NCBI GenBank assembly: GCA_017307505.1
Contig: JAFKEE010000041.1
Coordinates: 1-64,000 of the forward strand
From: Acidobacteriota bacterium
GTDB taxonomy: Bacteria > Acidobacteriota > Terriglobia > Bryobacterales > Bryobacteraceae
DNA: 64,000 bases
Reading direction: 5' to 3'
Part shown: positions 1 to 9,469 of the stretch, one piece after another
Numbering within the stretch: the first letter of the stretch is position 1
Layout of the letters: each line of letters begins with the position of its first letter
Position numbers and translations under genes: made by a program
Notes under the pieces: generated by a model
Databases searched by the model: none
Told to the model about the DNA's origin: nothing
The model's input: only the letters and a program-made list of their open reading frames with translations

Positions 1-339
1 CGCGGTCTCTATCGCGCCCTCAAAGAACTCAGCAAACTCCAGACCGAACGTGCCGCCCTCAGCCAGCAGCACCCCGATGTCGTCAAAGGCGTGCGCGAGA
101 ACGTCCCCCTGGCCGAGGTCACCCGCCTGACCAGCAATACGGACGAACTCTTCTTCTACGAAGGCTATGGCCGCCCCCGCCGGGCCCTCGAACACCTCAC
201 CACCGGCATCGATTCGAACCATCCCGACAACCAGGACCCCATCGCGGATCTCCAGCCCATTCGTATTCCACGAAACGAAGCCAACCTGATTGGCGAAGAC
301 GGGCTGCCCAACCTGAACTACGACGTCACCCGGCTCTGA
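1..339 (+). CDS. C-terminal part of an unidentified protein
   Basis: The reading frame is open from base 1 and stops at 339, so only the last 112 residues are in the window. The first residues form a short basic/amphipathic helix with the pattern LYRALKEL..LQ. The rest is polar and rich in Asn, Asp and Pro, with no membrane segment. A similar helical tail occurs in uncharacterised proteins whose N-terminus reads roughly STGPKTPEGK and NALKHGLT, common in Acidobacteria, but that N-terminus is outside the window, so this is only a suggestion. No function can be assigned. Confidence 0.55.
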   Translation, partial: RGLYRALKELSKLQTERAALSQQHPDVVKGVRENVPLAEVTRLTSNTDELFFYEGYGRPRRALEHLTTGIDSNHPDNQDPIADLQPIRIPRNEANLIGEDGLPNLNYDVTRL

Positions 340-623
340 ACGCCGCGCCCAGGCAAAGCCGCCGGCATCGACGAAACGAAGCCGCCGCAAACCTCTCGCG
401 CTGTTCGGCCGCAGGGCGGACACTCCTCCGCAGCAGATCTTTGACAATCAAACCCAGGCTGAATCGTGGGGACAGACCTCCACTCGCTCCGTGCTGCTGT
501 TCGCCAGGGGATCACGGCGAAACGAAGCCATCCCCGCTCGGCCCGGCGCACGGAGACCATGGCCGCCTCCAGGCTCTGCCGTCCCTCGTGTCCGGACATC
601 TTCCGGCCGCAAGCGGTCGCAGG
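340..623. other. intergenic stretch, nothing recognised
   Basis: About 280 bp separate the first gene from the DUF3037 gene, which ends here on the other strand. Short open frames exist on both strands but their translations are Arg/Pro/Ala rich and look like GC-driven noise. No hairpin with a T-tract, tRNA or repeat was seen. Confidence 0.4.
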
Positions 624-1022
624 TCAGGCGATCGTGGTGGCGGCCAGCAACCGGCGGCACAGCCCGTCCAGCGCCATTTCGGGCGAGCTGCACAGGCCGC
701 TATGAACCGGCGAGACCTGAATGATGGTGCTGCGGGTGGCCGCCAGCCAGTAGAACCGTTCACTTTGAGTCAGTTGGGCAATCGGCCCGGCGCCGGGGTC
801 TCCGCTGGCAATGCGCTGGAACGCTTCCAGGCGGCACCGGAAATCGTCCACATCTGCGTCAGGCCACAGCGCTTTCAGGCGCGCCTCGTCCAGATGGATG
901 AATACGCACAGGAAACGCCGCTGCCGGCAATAGAGGATGACGCCGGCATTGATGAATTCCTCACGCTCCACCCGGGGCACCAGGCGGAGGACAGCGTAAT
1001 CATACGAGCTCAGATCGGGCAC
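624..1022 (-). CDS. DUF3037 domain protein, partner of the HipA-like kinase
   Basis: 132 residues, GTG start overlapping the 3' end of the upstream kinase gene by 23 bp, so the two are probably translationally coupled. The N-terminus (YDYAVLRLVPRVEREEFINAGVIL) fits DUF3037, a small soluble family of unknown function. Genes of this family are frequently found directly beside HipA-like kinases, as here. No catalytic residues are known for the family. A role with the kinase, as a regulator or antitoxin-like partner, is inference from the pairing only. Confidence 0.75.
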   Translation of the reverse strand: MPDLSSYDYAVLRLVPRVEREEFINAGVILYCRQRRFLCVFIHLDEARLKALWPDADVDDFRCRLEAFQRIASGDPGAGPIAQLTQSERFYWLAATRSTIIQVSPVHSGLCSSPEMALDGLCRRLLAATTIA

Positions 1023-1782
1023 GCAGGGCCTCCTCGGTAAAGCTCGCGGACGCTGCCAGGCGTCCGGTCAGGAATCGCAGGTAACCGCTCCGGCGGGCGT
1101 CGGCGCCCCCATCCTCTCCATTGGCCGTCAACCAGGCATCGGGCACCTGATCGAGGATCTCAACGAACACCTGCTCGTTGAGTTTGCGCTTCGCTTCGGC
1201 GTCGGCCTGCTCGATCCGCGAAGCCCAGGGCAGCAGCAGATGTTTCCTCACCGCCGGAAAGGCGGACTCTGTCATCTGGTCGAGGCTCTGCCAGTTGTGG
1301 TGGAAGTACAGCGCCGCGCCATGGTCGATGAAGTACAGAGCCTTGTGCCACAGCAGAAGGTTCGGATTGCTGGCCGTACGGTCGATGTTCGTGACGAAGG
1401 CGTCAAACCAGACCGCCATCGAGGCCAGGTCCGCTGGTGCCTTGTCCCGGGCGGCCGGATCGAACATGGTCGAGCCCGGCAGGTAGTCCAGCGCGAGATT
1501 GCGGCCGGTGCTGGCCTGCAGAAGCTGGCGGATCTCGTAGTCGGGATCGTTGCGCCCAAGACCACCATCCACCTCGATGAACACCAGCTCCGGCACATTC
1601 AGGCCCAGTGCCCGCCCAATCTCTCCGGCAATGAGCTCGGCCACGAGAGCCAGCGGCCCCTGGCCCGCCCCGCGGAACTTCACTACATACAGGCCCAGGT
1701 CGTCCGCTTCCACGATGGCCGGCAGCGATCCGCCTTCACGCAAGGGCGTGACATAGCGGGTTGCCTGAACGGTTCGCAGCAT
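1000..1782 (-). CDS. HipA-like kinase family protein
   Basis: 260 residues with an ATG start. Features match the compact HipA-like kinase group: a Lys in a beta-strand (LYVVKF, K35), a catalytic-loop-like NIDRTASN (D134, N139) and a following Asp in FIDHGAAL (D153), matching the nucleotide- and Mg-binding positions of HipA/PI3K-like kinases. It is much shorter than classic HipA toxins (about 430 residues) and lacks the N-terminal HipA domain. It is followed by an overlapping DUF3037 gene, the usual partner. Whether the pair acts as a toxin-antitoxin module is not shown by the sequence, and no HipB-like DNA-binding protein is present. Confidence 0.75.
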   Translation of the reverse strand: MLRTVQATRYVTPLREGGSLPAIVEADDLGLYVVKFRGAGQGPLALVAELIAGEIGRALGLNVPELVFIEVDGGLGRNDPDYEIRQLLQASTGRNLALDYLPGSTMFDPAARDKAPADLASMAVWFDAFVTNIDRTASNPNLLLWHKALYFIDHGAALYFHHNWQSLDQMTESAFPAVRKHLLLPWASRIEQADAEAKRKLNEQVFVEILDQVPDAWLTANGEDGGADARRSGYLRFLTGRLAASASFTEEALRARSELV

Positions 1783-1821
1783 GAATTCAAAGTGTAGCGG
1801 CTGCCGGAGCTCCGGCGCACC

Positions 1822-3054
1822 CTAGCAGAGGGCGCGGGCCATGCCGCGAGCGCCGGCGTCCACCTGCTGGCGGGCCTTGTCCCGCCAGGCCGGCAGTTGC
1901 TTGGAAAGCCCCTGTTTCTCCAGGAAGGCAACGTCCAGAATCGGCCAGCGTGGCTTGGAAGTCGGGCGCCGGATCCGCATCTCCTCATGCAGCAGGGCGT
2001 CGGCCACATGGATCGCCGCCAGCACGCTCAGGCCGGGGACATCGACATCGCTCGGTGCATGGTGGTTTGCCACCGCCTCCACCACGGAGTAGGGAAGTCC
2101 CCAAAGGCCCAGCAGATAGGCTCCAATCTGCGCATGCGTCACACCCAGCACCTGGATCTCGGCATCCAGCGGGCTGATGTCGGGCTTCAGGCCAAGCATC
2201 TGGATCTGCTTGTGCGCCTCCGGCATCTCAGTGGCGAGCACCAGTTTGCCGATGTCGTGCAGCAGACCGGCAATAAAGGCGTCTTCCTTGTCGCGCCGTT
2301 CGATGAGAATGTTGGAGGCCAGCGCGCCCACAAGGCAGGCATGGGTCTGCAGTGCTTCCAGCGAGATCGCGGGCAGCGCCTTGCTCTTGGGCCGGTGGAA
2401 TACTTCGACCGTCAGCACGATCTGCCGGATCGTGTTGTATCCCAGGTAAGTTACAGCGTCCTCCACTTCCGTGATCTTCTGGGCGAATCCGAAGAAAGCG
2501 GAATTGACCAGTTGCAGCGTCTTGGCGCACATGGCCATATCCTGTTTCAGGATCGCAGCCACGCTGATCGGGCTCGCAAACTCGTTGTTCAGCGCCACCA
2601 TCAGTTGCGAATAGACCACCGGAGGAGACGGCAGATTCTCGATGCGGCCGACACATTTTTCCAGGACTTCGCTGTGGAGCAGCGACTGCAGATTGCAGGC
2701 GCGATCTACCACATTCTCGATGATGCCGGCCTCGCACGGTTTGCTCAGGAACTGATGGGCCACGTGGATCGCCCGCAAAGCCGCTTCCAGCTCGGCATGG
2801 CCGGAAAGCACGATGCGCACGACGCGGGGAAACTCTTCCTGCGCCCGCTTCAGCAGCGTCACGCCGTCCATTTCCGGCATGCGCATATCCGTGACAAGCA
2901 CATCGATATCGCCCTGGGCCATCCGCTCCAGCGCTTCCTTGCCGCTCTGGACAAAGATCATGTCCCACTTGCTGCGCTGGCGGTGCAGGCGGGTCCTGAG
3001 ACCTTCCAGGACATTCAACTCATCATCGACGAAGAGGACCGTTTTCTTGCTCAT
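1822..3054 (-). CDS. response regulator with HDOD output domain
   Basis: 410 residues. The N-terminal receiver domain carries the acidic pocket (D10, D11), phospho-acceptor D56 in VTDMRMP and the conserved K105. Residues about 135-335 form an HDOD domain, including an HD-type motif at H266-D267 (LLHDIGK). HDOD proteins act in signalling, often in chemotaxis or cyclic-nucleotide networks, without a defined enzymatic activity. The gene starts in a 4-bp ATGA overlap with the hybrid kinase gene upstream, making that kinase its likely phosphodonor. About 65 C-terminal residues beyond the domain are rich in Arg and Lys and unassigned. Confidence 0.88.
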   Translation of the reverse strand: MSKKTVLFVDDELNVLEGLRTRLHRQRSKWDMIFVQSGKEALERMAQGDIDVLVTDMRMPEMDGVTLLKRAQEEFPRVVRIVLSGHAELEAALRAIHVAHQFLSKPCEAGIIENVVDRACNLQSLLHSEVLEKCVGRIENLPSPPVVYSQLMVALNNEFASPISVAAILKQDMAMCAKTLQLVNSAFFGFAQKITEVEDAVTYLGYNTIRQIVLTVEVFHRPKSKALPAISLEALQTHACLVGALASNILIERRDKEDAFIAGLLHDIGKLVLATEMPEAHKQIQMLGLKPDISPLDAEIQVLGVTHAQIGAYLLGLWGLPYSVVEAVANHHAPSDVDVPGLSVLAAIHVADALLHEEMRIRRPTSKPRWPILDVAFLEKQGLSKQLPAWRDKARQQVDAGARGMARALC

Positions 3055-5456
3055 CGCACTGTCTCGCTTTTCTCCGGATGCTTTCCGTCAATGGGCAGCA
3101 GCACCGTAAACGTGGTGCCCAGCCCGTGATTCGATTTGAACGTCAACGTCCCGCCGTGCTTATCGACCACCACGGACCGGGCAATCGCTAAACCCTGGCC
3201 GGTGCCCTTACCAACCGCCTTGGTTGTGAAGAAGGGTTCGAAGATGCGGTCGCGAATTTCGTCCGGAATCCCGCCGCCCGTGTCTTCGATGTCGATCCTG
3301 ACGTTCTGTCCCTGCCGCGAAGTCGTAATTCCGATGGCGCCGCGCAGGCCTGTGTTCTCCAGGTGTCCGGCAATGGCGTGCGCCGCATTGACGATCAGGT
3401 TCAGGAAGACCTGATTCAGCTCCGAGACGTGGCAGATGACATTGGGGATGTCTCCGAAGTGAGTCTCGATGTCGGCCACGTACTTGTACTCGTTGTGGGC
3501 GATCGTCAGGGTGCTCTGAATGGCGTGATTCAAGTCGGCCGGCCGTTTCTCCCGCCCGTCCGGATGGGCAAATTCCTTCATTGCGCGAACGATGCGCGCC
3601 ACCCGTTCAATTCCATCCAGGCACCGCGTGAACGAGGAGGGAATCTCGTTCAACAGCCAGTCCAGATCCATTTCCTCTTCCTGCCGCTTGATCTCCGTGG
3701 TGATGGCCGCAACTTCCTCTGCTCCGGCCGGCATCGCCGCCAACCTGCGGTAGTGCGGCAGCAGCTGCACAAAGCTCTCGAAGGCTTCCTTCAGGAACTG
3801 AACACTGTCACCCACATACTGAATCGGCGTGTTGATCTCGTGCGCCACCCCGGCGGCCAGCTGCCCCACCGCTTCGAGCTTGCGGGAATGGCCCAGTTCC
3901 GTTTCCAGCCGCTTGCGGTCGCGGAGATCCATGAAGGTCTCCAGGCGCACGATTTCGTTGTCGAACTCAACCGTATGCGTGCTCTTCAGGACAGGCAGCA
4001 GCGCTCCGTCGGATCGGGCCATGGTGGTTTCGGCGCTCATCACCGCCTCGCCCGTATCGCAGAAGGGGCATTGGGTGTCGGAAAACTGGCAGAGCACCTG
4101 ATTGCAGGGCTGCCCGACGATGATGTCGAGGTCCGGCGCGCCGATCATTCCCAGCGCCGCCTGGTTGGCCCAGCGGATCCGCTTGTCCAGGCTTACGATC
4201 GCGATGCCCACCGGCACGCTTTCCAGGATCTTCGTAAGGCGGTGCTCGCTCTCCCGCAGTTTCGCCTCGGCCAGGCGCTGGGTCTCCTCATTGTCCACTC
4301 TGGCCGTGATGTCCTCGATCATGACAAGGCCATATTTGGGGGCGCCCGCTTCGTCGCGGATGAGGGATACCGAGGTGTGTGCCCACAGCTGCGTGCGGTT
4401 CTTCCTCACATACCGCTTCTGGATCTGGTAACTGGGGATCGCCCCGCGCAGCAACAGTTCCGCCTGCTGCATGGTAGCGGGCAGATCTTCCGGTGCGGTG
4501 AATTCCTTGACGGTGAGGTGCTGGAGCTCGGCTTCAGAATAGCCGAGCATCTGCGTCAGCGCCGTGTTGGCGCGGTGGATGGACAGGTCCGGACGGACAA
4601 GGGCAATGCCCAGCGGCCCTTCCTCAAACAGACGCCGGAACCTCTCTTCGCTCTCCCGCAGCGTACTTTCCACGTGGCGGCGGTGGCTGATGTCCCGGAC
4701 AATGCCCAGTGCCCACCACTTGCCGTCCACCGGGGTCGCCGTCAGCGACAGTTCAATGGGGAACTCCTCGCCCGTCTGGCGCAGCGCCTGCAGTTCCAGC
4801 GTCACGCCCACTGCGGCGCCAAGACCCGTCTCCCGGAACTTCTCGAATGCGGAGCGATGTTCTTCGAGAAAACGCCCGGGCGCCAGCAATTCGTGGACGT
4901 TGCGGCCCATAATCTCGGCGGTTTCATAGCCGAACATCGTTGTGGCCGCCTCGTTCCAGTGCACCACCCGGCCCTCTTCATCCAGCAGGATGATGGCGTC
5001 CTTGGCGGCTTTGCTGATCAGGCTCAGGCGGTCCTGAGTCTGGCTTTGTTTACGGATCGCCTCATACAGCCGGATTTGAGCTCGAACACGGAACCCCACC
5101 TCGTCGAGATCGAACGGCTTCTTGATGTAGTCCGAAGCACCGGCTTCTGATCCGGCCTCGACGTCCTTACCGGATACCATGCCAGTCAGGAGAATCAGCG
5201 GGATCTGAGCGGTTCGCGGGTTCGCTTTGAACTGCCGGCACAGCTCAATCCCCGACACCCCCGGCATGACGACGTCGAGCAGAATGACGCTGGGCAGGTC
5301 CTTCGCCGTGATCTGCAGCGCCTCGGCAGCATTCCGCGCCGTCCGGACATCGTATCCGTCTCTCGACAGACGGCTCGCTACGAGTTGGCGGATCTGCTGG
5401 TCGTCATCAACGACCAGAACAATATGCCGGGCGGTGCGCGATTCCCGATCGTTCAC
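3051..5456 (-). CDS. hybrid sensor histidine kinase: receiver, three PAS domains, HisKA, HATPase
   Basis: 801 residues, GTG start, no signal peptide or membrane segment, hence cytoplasmic. Order: receiver at 10-130 (D61 in LLDVVMP, K113), PAS at about 145-260, PAS at 270-390, PAS at 405-515, then a HisKA H-box with phospho-accepting H539 (GVAHEINTP) and an HATPase with N-box (LIVNAAHAI) and glycine boxes DTGGGIP and GKGTGQGLA. The third PAS holds four cysteines between 451 and 466 (C..C..CPFC), a pattern known in PAS domains thought to bind metal or respond to redox. The receiver lies at the N-terminus, so the protein may itself receive phosphate. It overlaps the HDOD regulator gene by 4 bp. 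Confidence 0.9.
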   Translation of the reverse strand: MNDRESRTARHIVLVVDDDQQIRQLVASRLSRDGYDVRTARNAAEALQITAKDLPSVILLDVVMPGVSGIELCRQFKANPRTAQIPLILLTGMVSGKDVEAGSEAGASDYIKKPFDLDEVGFRVRAQIRLYEAIRKQSQTQDRLSLISKAAKDAIILLDEEGRVVHWNEAATTMFGYETAEIMGRNVHELLAPGRFLEEHRSAFEKFRETGLGAAVGVTLELQALRQTGEEFPIELSLTATPVDGKWWALGIVRDISHRRHVESTLRESEERFRRLFEEGPLGIALVRPDLSIHRANTALTQMLGYSEAELQHLTVKEFTAPEDLPATMQQAELLLRGAIPSYQIQKRYVRKNRTQLWAHTSVSLIRDEAGAPKYGLVMIEDITARVDNEETQRLAEAKLRESEHRLTKILESVPVGIAIVSLDKRIRWANQAALGMIGAPDLDIIVGQPCNQVLCQFSDTQCPFCDTGEAVMSAETTMARSDGALLPVLKSTHTVEFDNEIVRLETFMDLRDRKRLETELGHSRKLEAVGQLAAGVAHEINTPIQYVGDSVQFLKEAFESFVQLLPHYRRLAAMPAGAEEVAAITTEIKRQEEEMDLDWLLNEIPSSFTRCLDGIERVARIVRAMKEFAHPDGREKRPADLNHAIQSTLTIAHNEYKYVADIETHFGDIPNVICHVSELNQVFLNLIVNAAHAIAGHLENTGLRGAIGITTSRQGQNVRIDIEDTGGGIPDEIRDRIFEPFFTTKAVGKGTGQGLAIARSVVVDKHGGTLTFKSNHGLGTTFTVLLPIDGKHPEKSETVR

Positions 5457-5575
5457 GGTTGGGCTCCAATGCGCAACTGATCACTCAGTTACCTGCCATT
5501 TTCAGGAATGGACGCCTTCACCATAACGCAATCGAATAGTATGTGGTGAATCCCTAAGGTCGTGTTCCTTCAGCC

Positions 5576-6676
5576 TTAGAGGTTTCCTCTTAGTTCCTGC
5601 TCCCTTTCAATGGCTTCGAAGAGCGCTTTGAAATTGCCTTTCCCAAAACTGCGGCTCCCTTTCCGCTGAATGATTTCAAAGAACAGGGTGGGCCGGTCGA
5701 CGACCGGTTTCGTGAAGATCTGGAGCAAATAGCCCTCTTCGTCCCGGTCGACGAGAATACCCAGGCGGGCCAGGTCGTCCAGTGGTTCGTCAATCGCACC
5801 CACGCGGGCCTTCAGTTGGTCGTAGTAGGAGGAAGGCACATGCAGGAACTCCACGCCCTGCGCCTTCAGCCGGCCCACTGTTTCGACAATATTGCTCGTG
5901 GTCATGGCAATATGCTGAACACCGGCTCCTTCGTAGGCATCGAGATATTCCTCGATTTGGGACTTCCGCTTGCCGGGGGCGGGCTCATTGATCGGGAATT
6001 TGATGCGCCCGTTGCCATTGGCCATGACTTTTGACATCAGCGCCGTATATTCCGTGCTGATGTCCCGGTCGTCGAAACTCTGAAACAGCGAGAATCCGAG
6101 CGTGCTCTGATAATGCGAGACCCAACGCGTCATCTCACCCAGAGGCACGTTGCCGACGAGATGGTCCACCTGGCGCAGGCCAACCGGGCGGGATGCCTCG
6201 TCATCCTGGCCTGCGGCCACGAACCCCGGACGGAACACGCCCGTGTAGCCGTGCCGGCTGATGAACGAGTGAATGGTGTCGCCGTAAGTCTTGATGCCGG
6301 CCATGCTGACACTGCCGTGCTCGTCCTCGAGAACAGAGGGGTCGTAGGCGGATTCCGCGCCGCGCTCCACCGCGCCGCGCCAGGCGCCCGCGGCATCGTC
6401 GACAAGGAACGCCACGTCGCGCACGCCGTCGCCATGACGCCGGATGTGGTCGTACATCGGGTTGTCGCTGCTCAGGGGTGTGGAGAGTACGAAGCGGATC
6501 CGGTCCTGCTCCAGCACATAGCTGACCGCTTCCCGCGTACCCGTTTCCGGCCCGCGGTAGGCGGTGATCCGGAATCCGAAGGCGGCTCGATAGTAGTAGG
6601 CCGCCTGCTTGGCATTCGCCACCAGGAAGTGGATGTGATCGATCCCGCTCAACGGGACGAGGTCGGACTCGGACAT
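5576..6676 (-). CDS. hppD: 4-hydroxyphenylpyruvate dioxygenase
   Basis: 366 residues, the usual bacterial length. The enzyme converts 4-hydroxyphenylpyruvate to homogentisate with Fe(II) and O2 in tyrosine catabolism. Two vicinal-oxygen-chelate domains are visible (about 10-145 and 165-345). The three iron ligands can be placed at H172 (QVDHLVGN), H255 (VQHIAMTT) and E334 (FFEIIQRKG). The C-terminal helix with FGKGNFKALFEAIE is typical of the family and closes the active site. Its start lies inside the 3' end of the aminotransferase gene (28-bp overlap). 4-hydroxymandelate synthase is a close relative, but the C-terminal motif favours the dioxygenase. Homogentisate dioxygenase is not in the window. 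Confidence 0.93.
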   Translation of the reverse strand: MSESDLVPLSGIDHIHFLVANAKQAAYYYRAAFGFRITAYRGPETGTREAVSYVLEQDRIRFVLSTPLSSDNPMYDHIRRHGDGVRDVAFLVDDAAGAWRGAVERGAESAYDPSVLEDEHGSVSMAGIKTYGDTIHSFISRHGYTGVFRPGFVAAGQDDEASRPVGLRQVDHLVGNVPLGEMTRWVSHYQSTLGFSLFQSFDDRDISTEYTALMSKVMANGNGRIKFPINEPAPGKRKSQIEEYLDAYEGAGVQHIAMTTSNIVETVGRLKAQGVEFLHVPSSYYDQLKARVGAIDEPLDDLARLGILVDRDEEGYLLQIFTKPVVDRPTLFFEIIQRKGSRSFGKGNFKALFEAIEREQELRGNL

Positions 6677-7770
6677 AGTTTCTCCTCTTTAACGGCCCGG
6701 CGCATGTGTTCGATGCAGCGTTCATTCGCATCCATGGTTCCCGTCGAGATCCTCAGGCAGGCGGGCAGACCGAAGGCGGTGAGAGGCCTCACGATGGTGC
6801 CCTGGCTCAGGAGGCAGGCGGCGGCTCGTTCCGCTTGTTCGGATGAGGACATGGGCAGCATGACGAAGTTCGCCTGGCTGGGGACGACGGCCAGTCCCAG
6901 TTCCTGAAAAGCCTGCGTGAACAGCCGCAGGCCCCGGGCATTCAGTTCCAGCGATCGATGCAGAAACTCGCGATCGTCCAGCGCCGCGATGCCGGCGGCC
7001 TGCGCCACCGAACTCGGCTCAAACGGGAGCTTCACCTTGAGCAGGTTCGCGATCAGCTTCTCGTGGGCGAAGCCGTACCCGATGCGAATGCCGGCCAGGC
7101 CGTAGATCTTGGAAAACGTCCGCAACGTGATGACGTTGTCATAGCGGTAGTGCATCGAATCCGGATACGTCGGGTGGTCCTGGGCGTACTCGAAGTAGGC
7201 TTCGTCCAGGATGATCAGCACCCGTTCCGGCACGTGGCGGTAGAATTCGTCGAACTGGTGGCGCGTGAAGATGGTGCCTGTCGGGTTATTCGGATTCGCC
7301 AGGTAGACGATCTTCGTCCTCTCTGTGATGGCGGCGGCCAGCGCGGGCAGGTCATAGCGCCAGTCCAGGTAAGGGACCGTCCGGTAGGCAATTCCGCGTG
7401 ACTGCGCCAGCACGCGGAACCCGATGAACGCGTTCTCGGTGGTGAGGACCTCGTCGTCGTCCAGTAGGAAGGTGCGAATGATGTTCGCCATGATGCCTTC
7501 GCTGCCGCTGCCGGCGATGACGTTCTCAATCTTCACCTCGTAGAGTTCGGCCAGCCGGCGGCGCAGCTCCACACCCCCGCTGGGGTAGAAGTGAAGCCCG
7601 CCCAAGGTCTCTTGCATCGCCTCGATGGCCAGGGGCGAAGGACCCAGCGGGTTCTCATTGGACGCGAGCTTGTCGACGTGATCGAGCTGGTAGCGAAGCC
7701 GGGCCTCCTCGGGGCTCATGCCCGCCACATAGGGGCGGAGGGCTTCGATGTACGACGGGACGAGAGGCAT
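6649..7770 (-). CDS. hisC: histidinol-phosphate/aromatic aminotransferase (HisC type)
   Basis: 373 residues from the ATG at 7770, which has AGGGG just upstream; a GTG at 7794 in frame is less likely. A fold-type I PLP enzyme: NPNNPTG loop at 160-166, ILDEAY at 187-192 and PLP-binding Lys K221 in FSKIYGLAGIRIGY. HisC transaminates imidazole-acetol phosphate with glutamate, but HisC-like enzymes also use tyrosine and phenylalanine. Co-transcription with hppD suggests it may instead make 4-hydroxyphenylpyruvate from tyrosine. Substrate choice cannot be decided from sequence alone, and no other his gene is nearby. A TATAAT lies 14 bp upstream of the start. Confidence 0.85.
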   Translation of the reverse strand: MPLVPSYIEALRPYVAGMSPEEARLRYQLDHVDKLASNENPLGPSPLAIEAMQETLGGLHFYPSGGVELRRRLAELYEVKIENVIAGSGSEGIMANIIRTFLLDDDEVLTTENAFIGFRVLAQSRGIAYRTVPYLDWRYDLPALAAAITERTKIVYLANPNNPTGTIFTRHQFDEFYRHVPERVLIILDEAYFEYAQDHPTYPDSMHYRYDNVITLRTFSKIYGLAGIRIGYGFAHEKLIANLLKVKLPFEPSSVAQAAGIAALDDREFLHRSLELNARGLRLFTQAFQELGLAVVPSQANFVMLPMSSSEQAERAAACLLSQGTIVRPLTAFGLPACLRISTGTMDANERCIEHMRRAVKEEKLCPSPTSSR

Positions 7771-7783
7771 TCGATCGTCCCCT

Positions 7784-7789
7784 ATTATA
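7784..7789 (-). promoter_or_regulatory. candidate -10 element for the hisC-hppD operon
   Basis: A perfect TATAAT on the minus strand ends 14 bp before the ATG at 7770, giving a predicted 5' leader of only about 7-8 nt. No good -35 hexamer is seen at 16-18 bp. Confidence 0.45.
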
Positions 7790-7888
7790 GACACCGAGCC
7801 GGGGCCATCGAGGAGAGGGGTGTGAATGGATCGCCGGCAGGTGCGCCGGTCGCGCCCACTACGATAGGCTCTTTGAGAGGTCTACCCC

Positions 7889-9469
7889 GTGTCTTCATCT
7901 CACCTTTCCCGCCGGCACTTTTTCCATGGCGCACTGTTGGCCGGCGCCATTCCACTCGGGGGCTTCGGCAGCGTCGCCTCCCTGAAAGCCATGGGGTACA
8001 AGTCCCCGAATGAGAAGCTGAACCTGGCGGCCATCGGAGCCGGTGGGCAGCCCGCCGCCGACCTGAGGCTGGCTCACTCGGGCGTGGAAAACGTGGTGGC
8101 CCTGGCCGACGTCGATTGGGCGCGTGGCAAGGAATCGTTCGAGCGCTTCCCCGGCGCCACGAAGTACAAGGACTTCCGCGAGATGCTGGACAAGTCCGGC
8201 AAGGACATCGACGCGGTAGTGATCGGCACGCCCGACCACATGCACGCCTATTGCGCGATCCACTGCATGCAGGCCGGTAAGCACGTATACGTGGAAAAGC
8301 CCCTCACCCGCCTCTCCGGCGAAGCGCGCATGATGGCCGCCGCTGCCGAGCGGTACAAGGTCGCGACGCAAATGGGCAACCAGGGCTACTCGCACGACGC
8401 GACGCGAGTGGCCTGCGAGATCTTCTGGTCGGGCGAGATCGGCGAAGTGAAGGAAGTTCACGCCTGGACCGGCAAGCCGAGCTGGCCGCAGGGGATGACG
8501 AAGCTGCCCGCCACGACGCCTGTGCCCGATACGTTGAATTGGGATCTCTGGCTCGGGACGGCGCAAAACCGGCCTTTTTCCGCGGGCGACGCCGACTACG
8601 CCGCCTTTGTGGCAGAGCGCAATGCCAAGTCCGGCCGCCCGAACTCTACCGACGGATTCGGGTTCTATCTTCCCTTCAACTGGCGCGGCTTTTATGATTT
8701 CGGCAGCAGCCTGATCGGCGATTGGGGCGTGCATATCCTGGGGCCGGCCAACTGGGCGCTGCAGCTCAGCCCGAAGTATCTGGTGAGCGTGGAGTGCATC
8801 AAGAAGAGCGACCTGCCGCCGTTCACATTCCCGGATGAGCTGACGATCCGGTACGACTTTGCCGAACGGCCCGGCATGCCTCCGGTGTCCGTGTACTGGT
8901 ATCACCACGCGGACGGTGACGCCTACCTGCCGCCTGGCATGACGGTGGAGACGGCGCGCAAGGTCCCCGGTGAGGGTCCGCAGGTCGGGCCCGTACAAGG
9001 CCAGGGCGGCTTCCGGATGGGAACCGGCGGTGTTGCACCGGCGCAGCGTCCGGCGGCCAGACCGGCGGGCCCGGCGAACCGCAGCGGGTACAACCTGATC
9101 TTCGCGGGGTCAAAGGGCTATATGGGCACAAGTGGACGAGGCGAAGGGGTTGGACTGCTGCCCGGCGCCCGTTGGAGTGAATACAAGCTGCCGAACCCCT
9201 ATCTGTCACGCTCGCCGGGCGCAAGCACGGGCAGCAACCATGCCGCCCATCTGCGCGACTGGGTGCGTGCCTGCAAGGGCGGAGCGCCGGCCTGCTCCAA
9301 CTTCTCCATCGCGGCGCCCTATACGGAGTGGCTCGTACTCGGGTCGGCCGCGGTGCATTTCGAAGGCAAGCTGCTGTGGGACAACGCCAAGGGCGAGTTC
9401 AGCAACAATAAGGCAGCCAATCAATGGGTGAAGCCCGCCTACAGAAAGGGCTGGGAGGTGAAAGCATGA
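7889..9469 (+). CDS. Tat-exported Gfo/Idh/MocA family oxidoreductase
   Basis: 526 residues from a GTG preceded by GAGAGG. The N-terminus has a twin-arginine signal (SRRHFFHGALLAGAIPLGG), so it is likely exported folded to the periplasm. A Rossmann fold starts at LAAIGAGGQ (residues 46-53), and the family EKP motif is at 136-138 (HVYVEKPL). The length and exported nature match the periplasmic group of this family common in Acidobacteria, Planctomycetes and Bacteroidetes, which act on unknown sugar derivatives with tightly bound NAD(P). The next gene, a sugar isomerase-like protein, overlaps by 4 bp and is also exported, so the two probably act together. The substrate is unknown. Confidence 0.85.
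   Translation: MSSSHLSRRHFFHGALLAGAIPLGGFGSVASLKAMGYKSPNEKLNLAAIGAGGQPAADLRLAHSGVENVVALADVDWARGKESFERFPGATKYKDFREMLDKSGKDIDAVVIGTPDHMHAYCAIHCMQAGKHVYVEKPLTRLSGEARMMAAAAERYKVATQMGNQGYSHDATRVACEIFWSGEIGEVKEVHAWTGKPSWPQGMTKLPATTPVPDTLNWDLWLGTAQNRPFSAGDADYAAFVAERNAKSGRPNSTDGFGFYLPFNWRGFYDFGSSLIGDWGVHILGPANWALQLSPKYLVSVECIKKSDLPPFTFPDELTIRYDFAERPGMPPVSVYWYHHADGDAYLPPGMTVETARKVPGEGPQVGPVQGQGGFRMGTGGVAPAQRPAARPAGPANRSGYNLIFAGSKGYMGTSGRGEGVGLLPGARWSEYKLPNPYLSRSPGASTGSNHAAHLRDWVRACKGGAPACSNFSIAAPYTEWLVLGSAAVHFEGKLLWDNAKGEFSNNKAANQWVKPAYRKGWEVKA

Noticed and set aside
3363-5150. 595-codon frame opposite the hybrid kinase
   Set aside because: Antisense shadow of a gene with clear receiver, PAS and HATPase motifs.
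5576-6676. 4-hydroxymandelate synthase instead of HPPD
   Set aside because: The C-terminal helix and motif FGKGNFKALFEAIE together with an adjacent aminotransferase gene favour HPPD.
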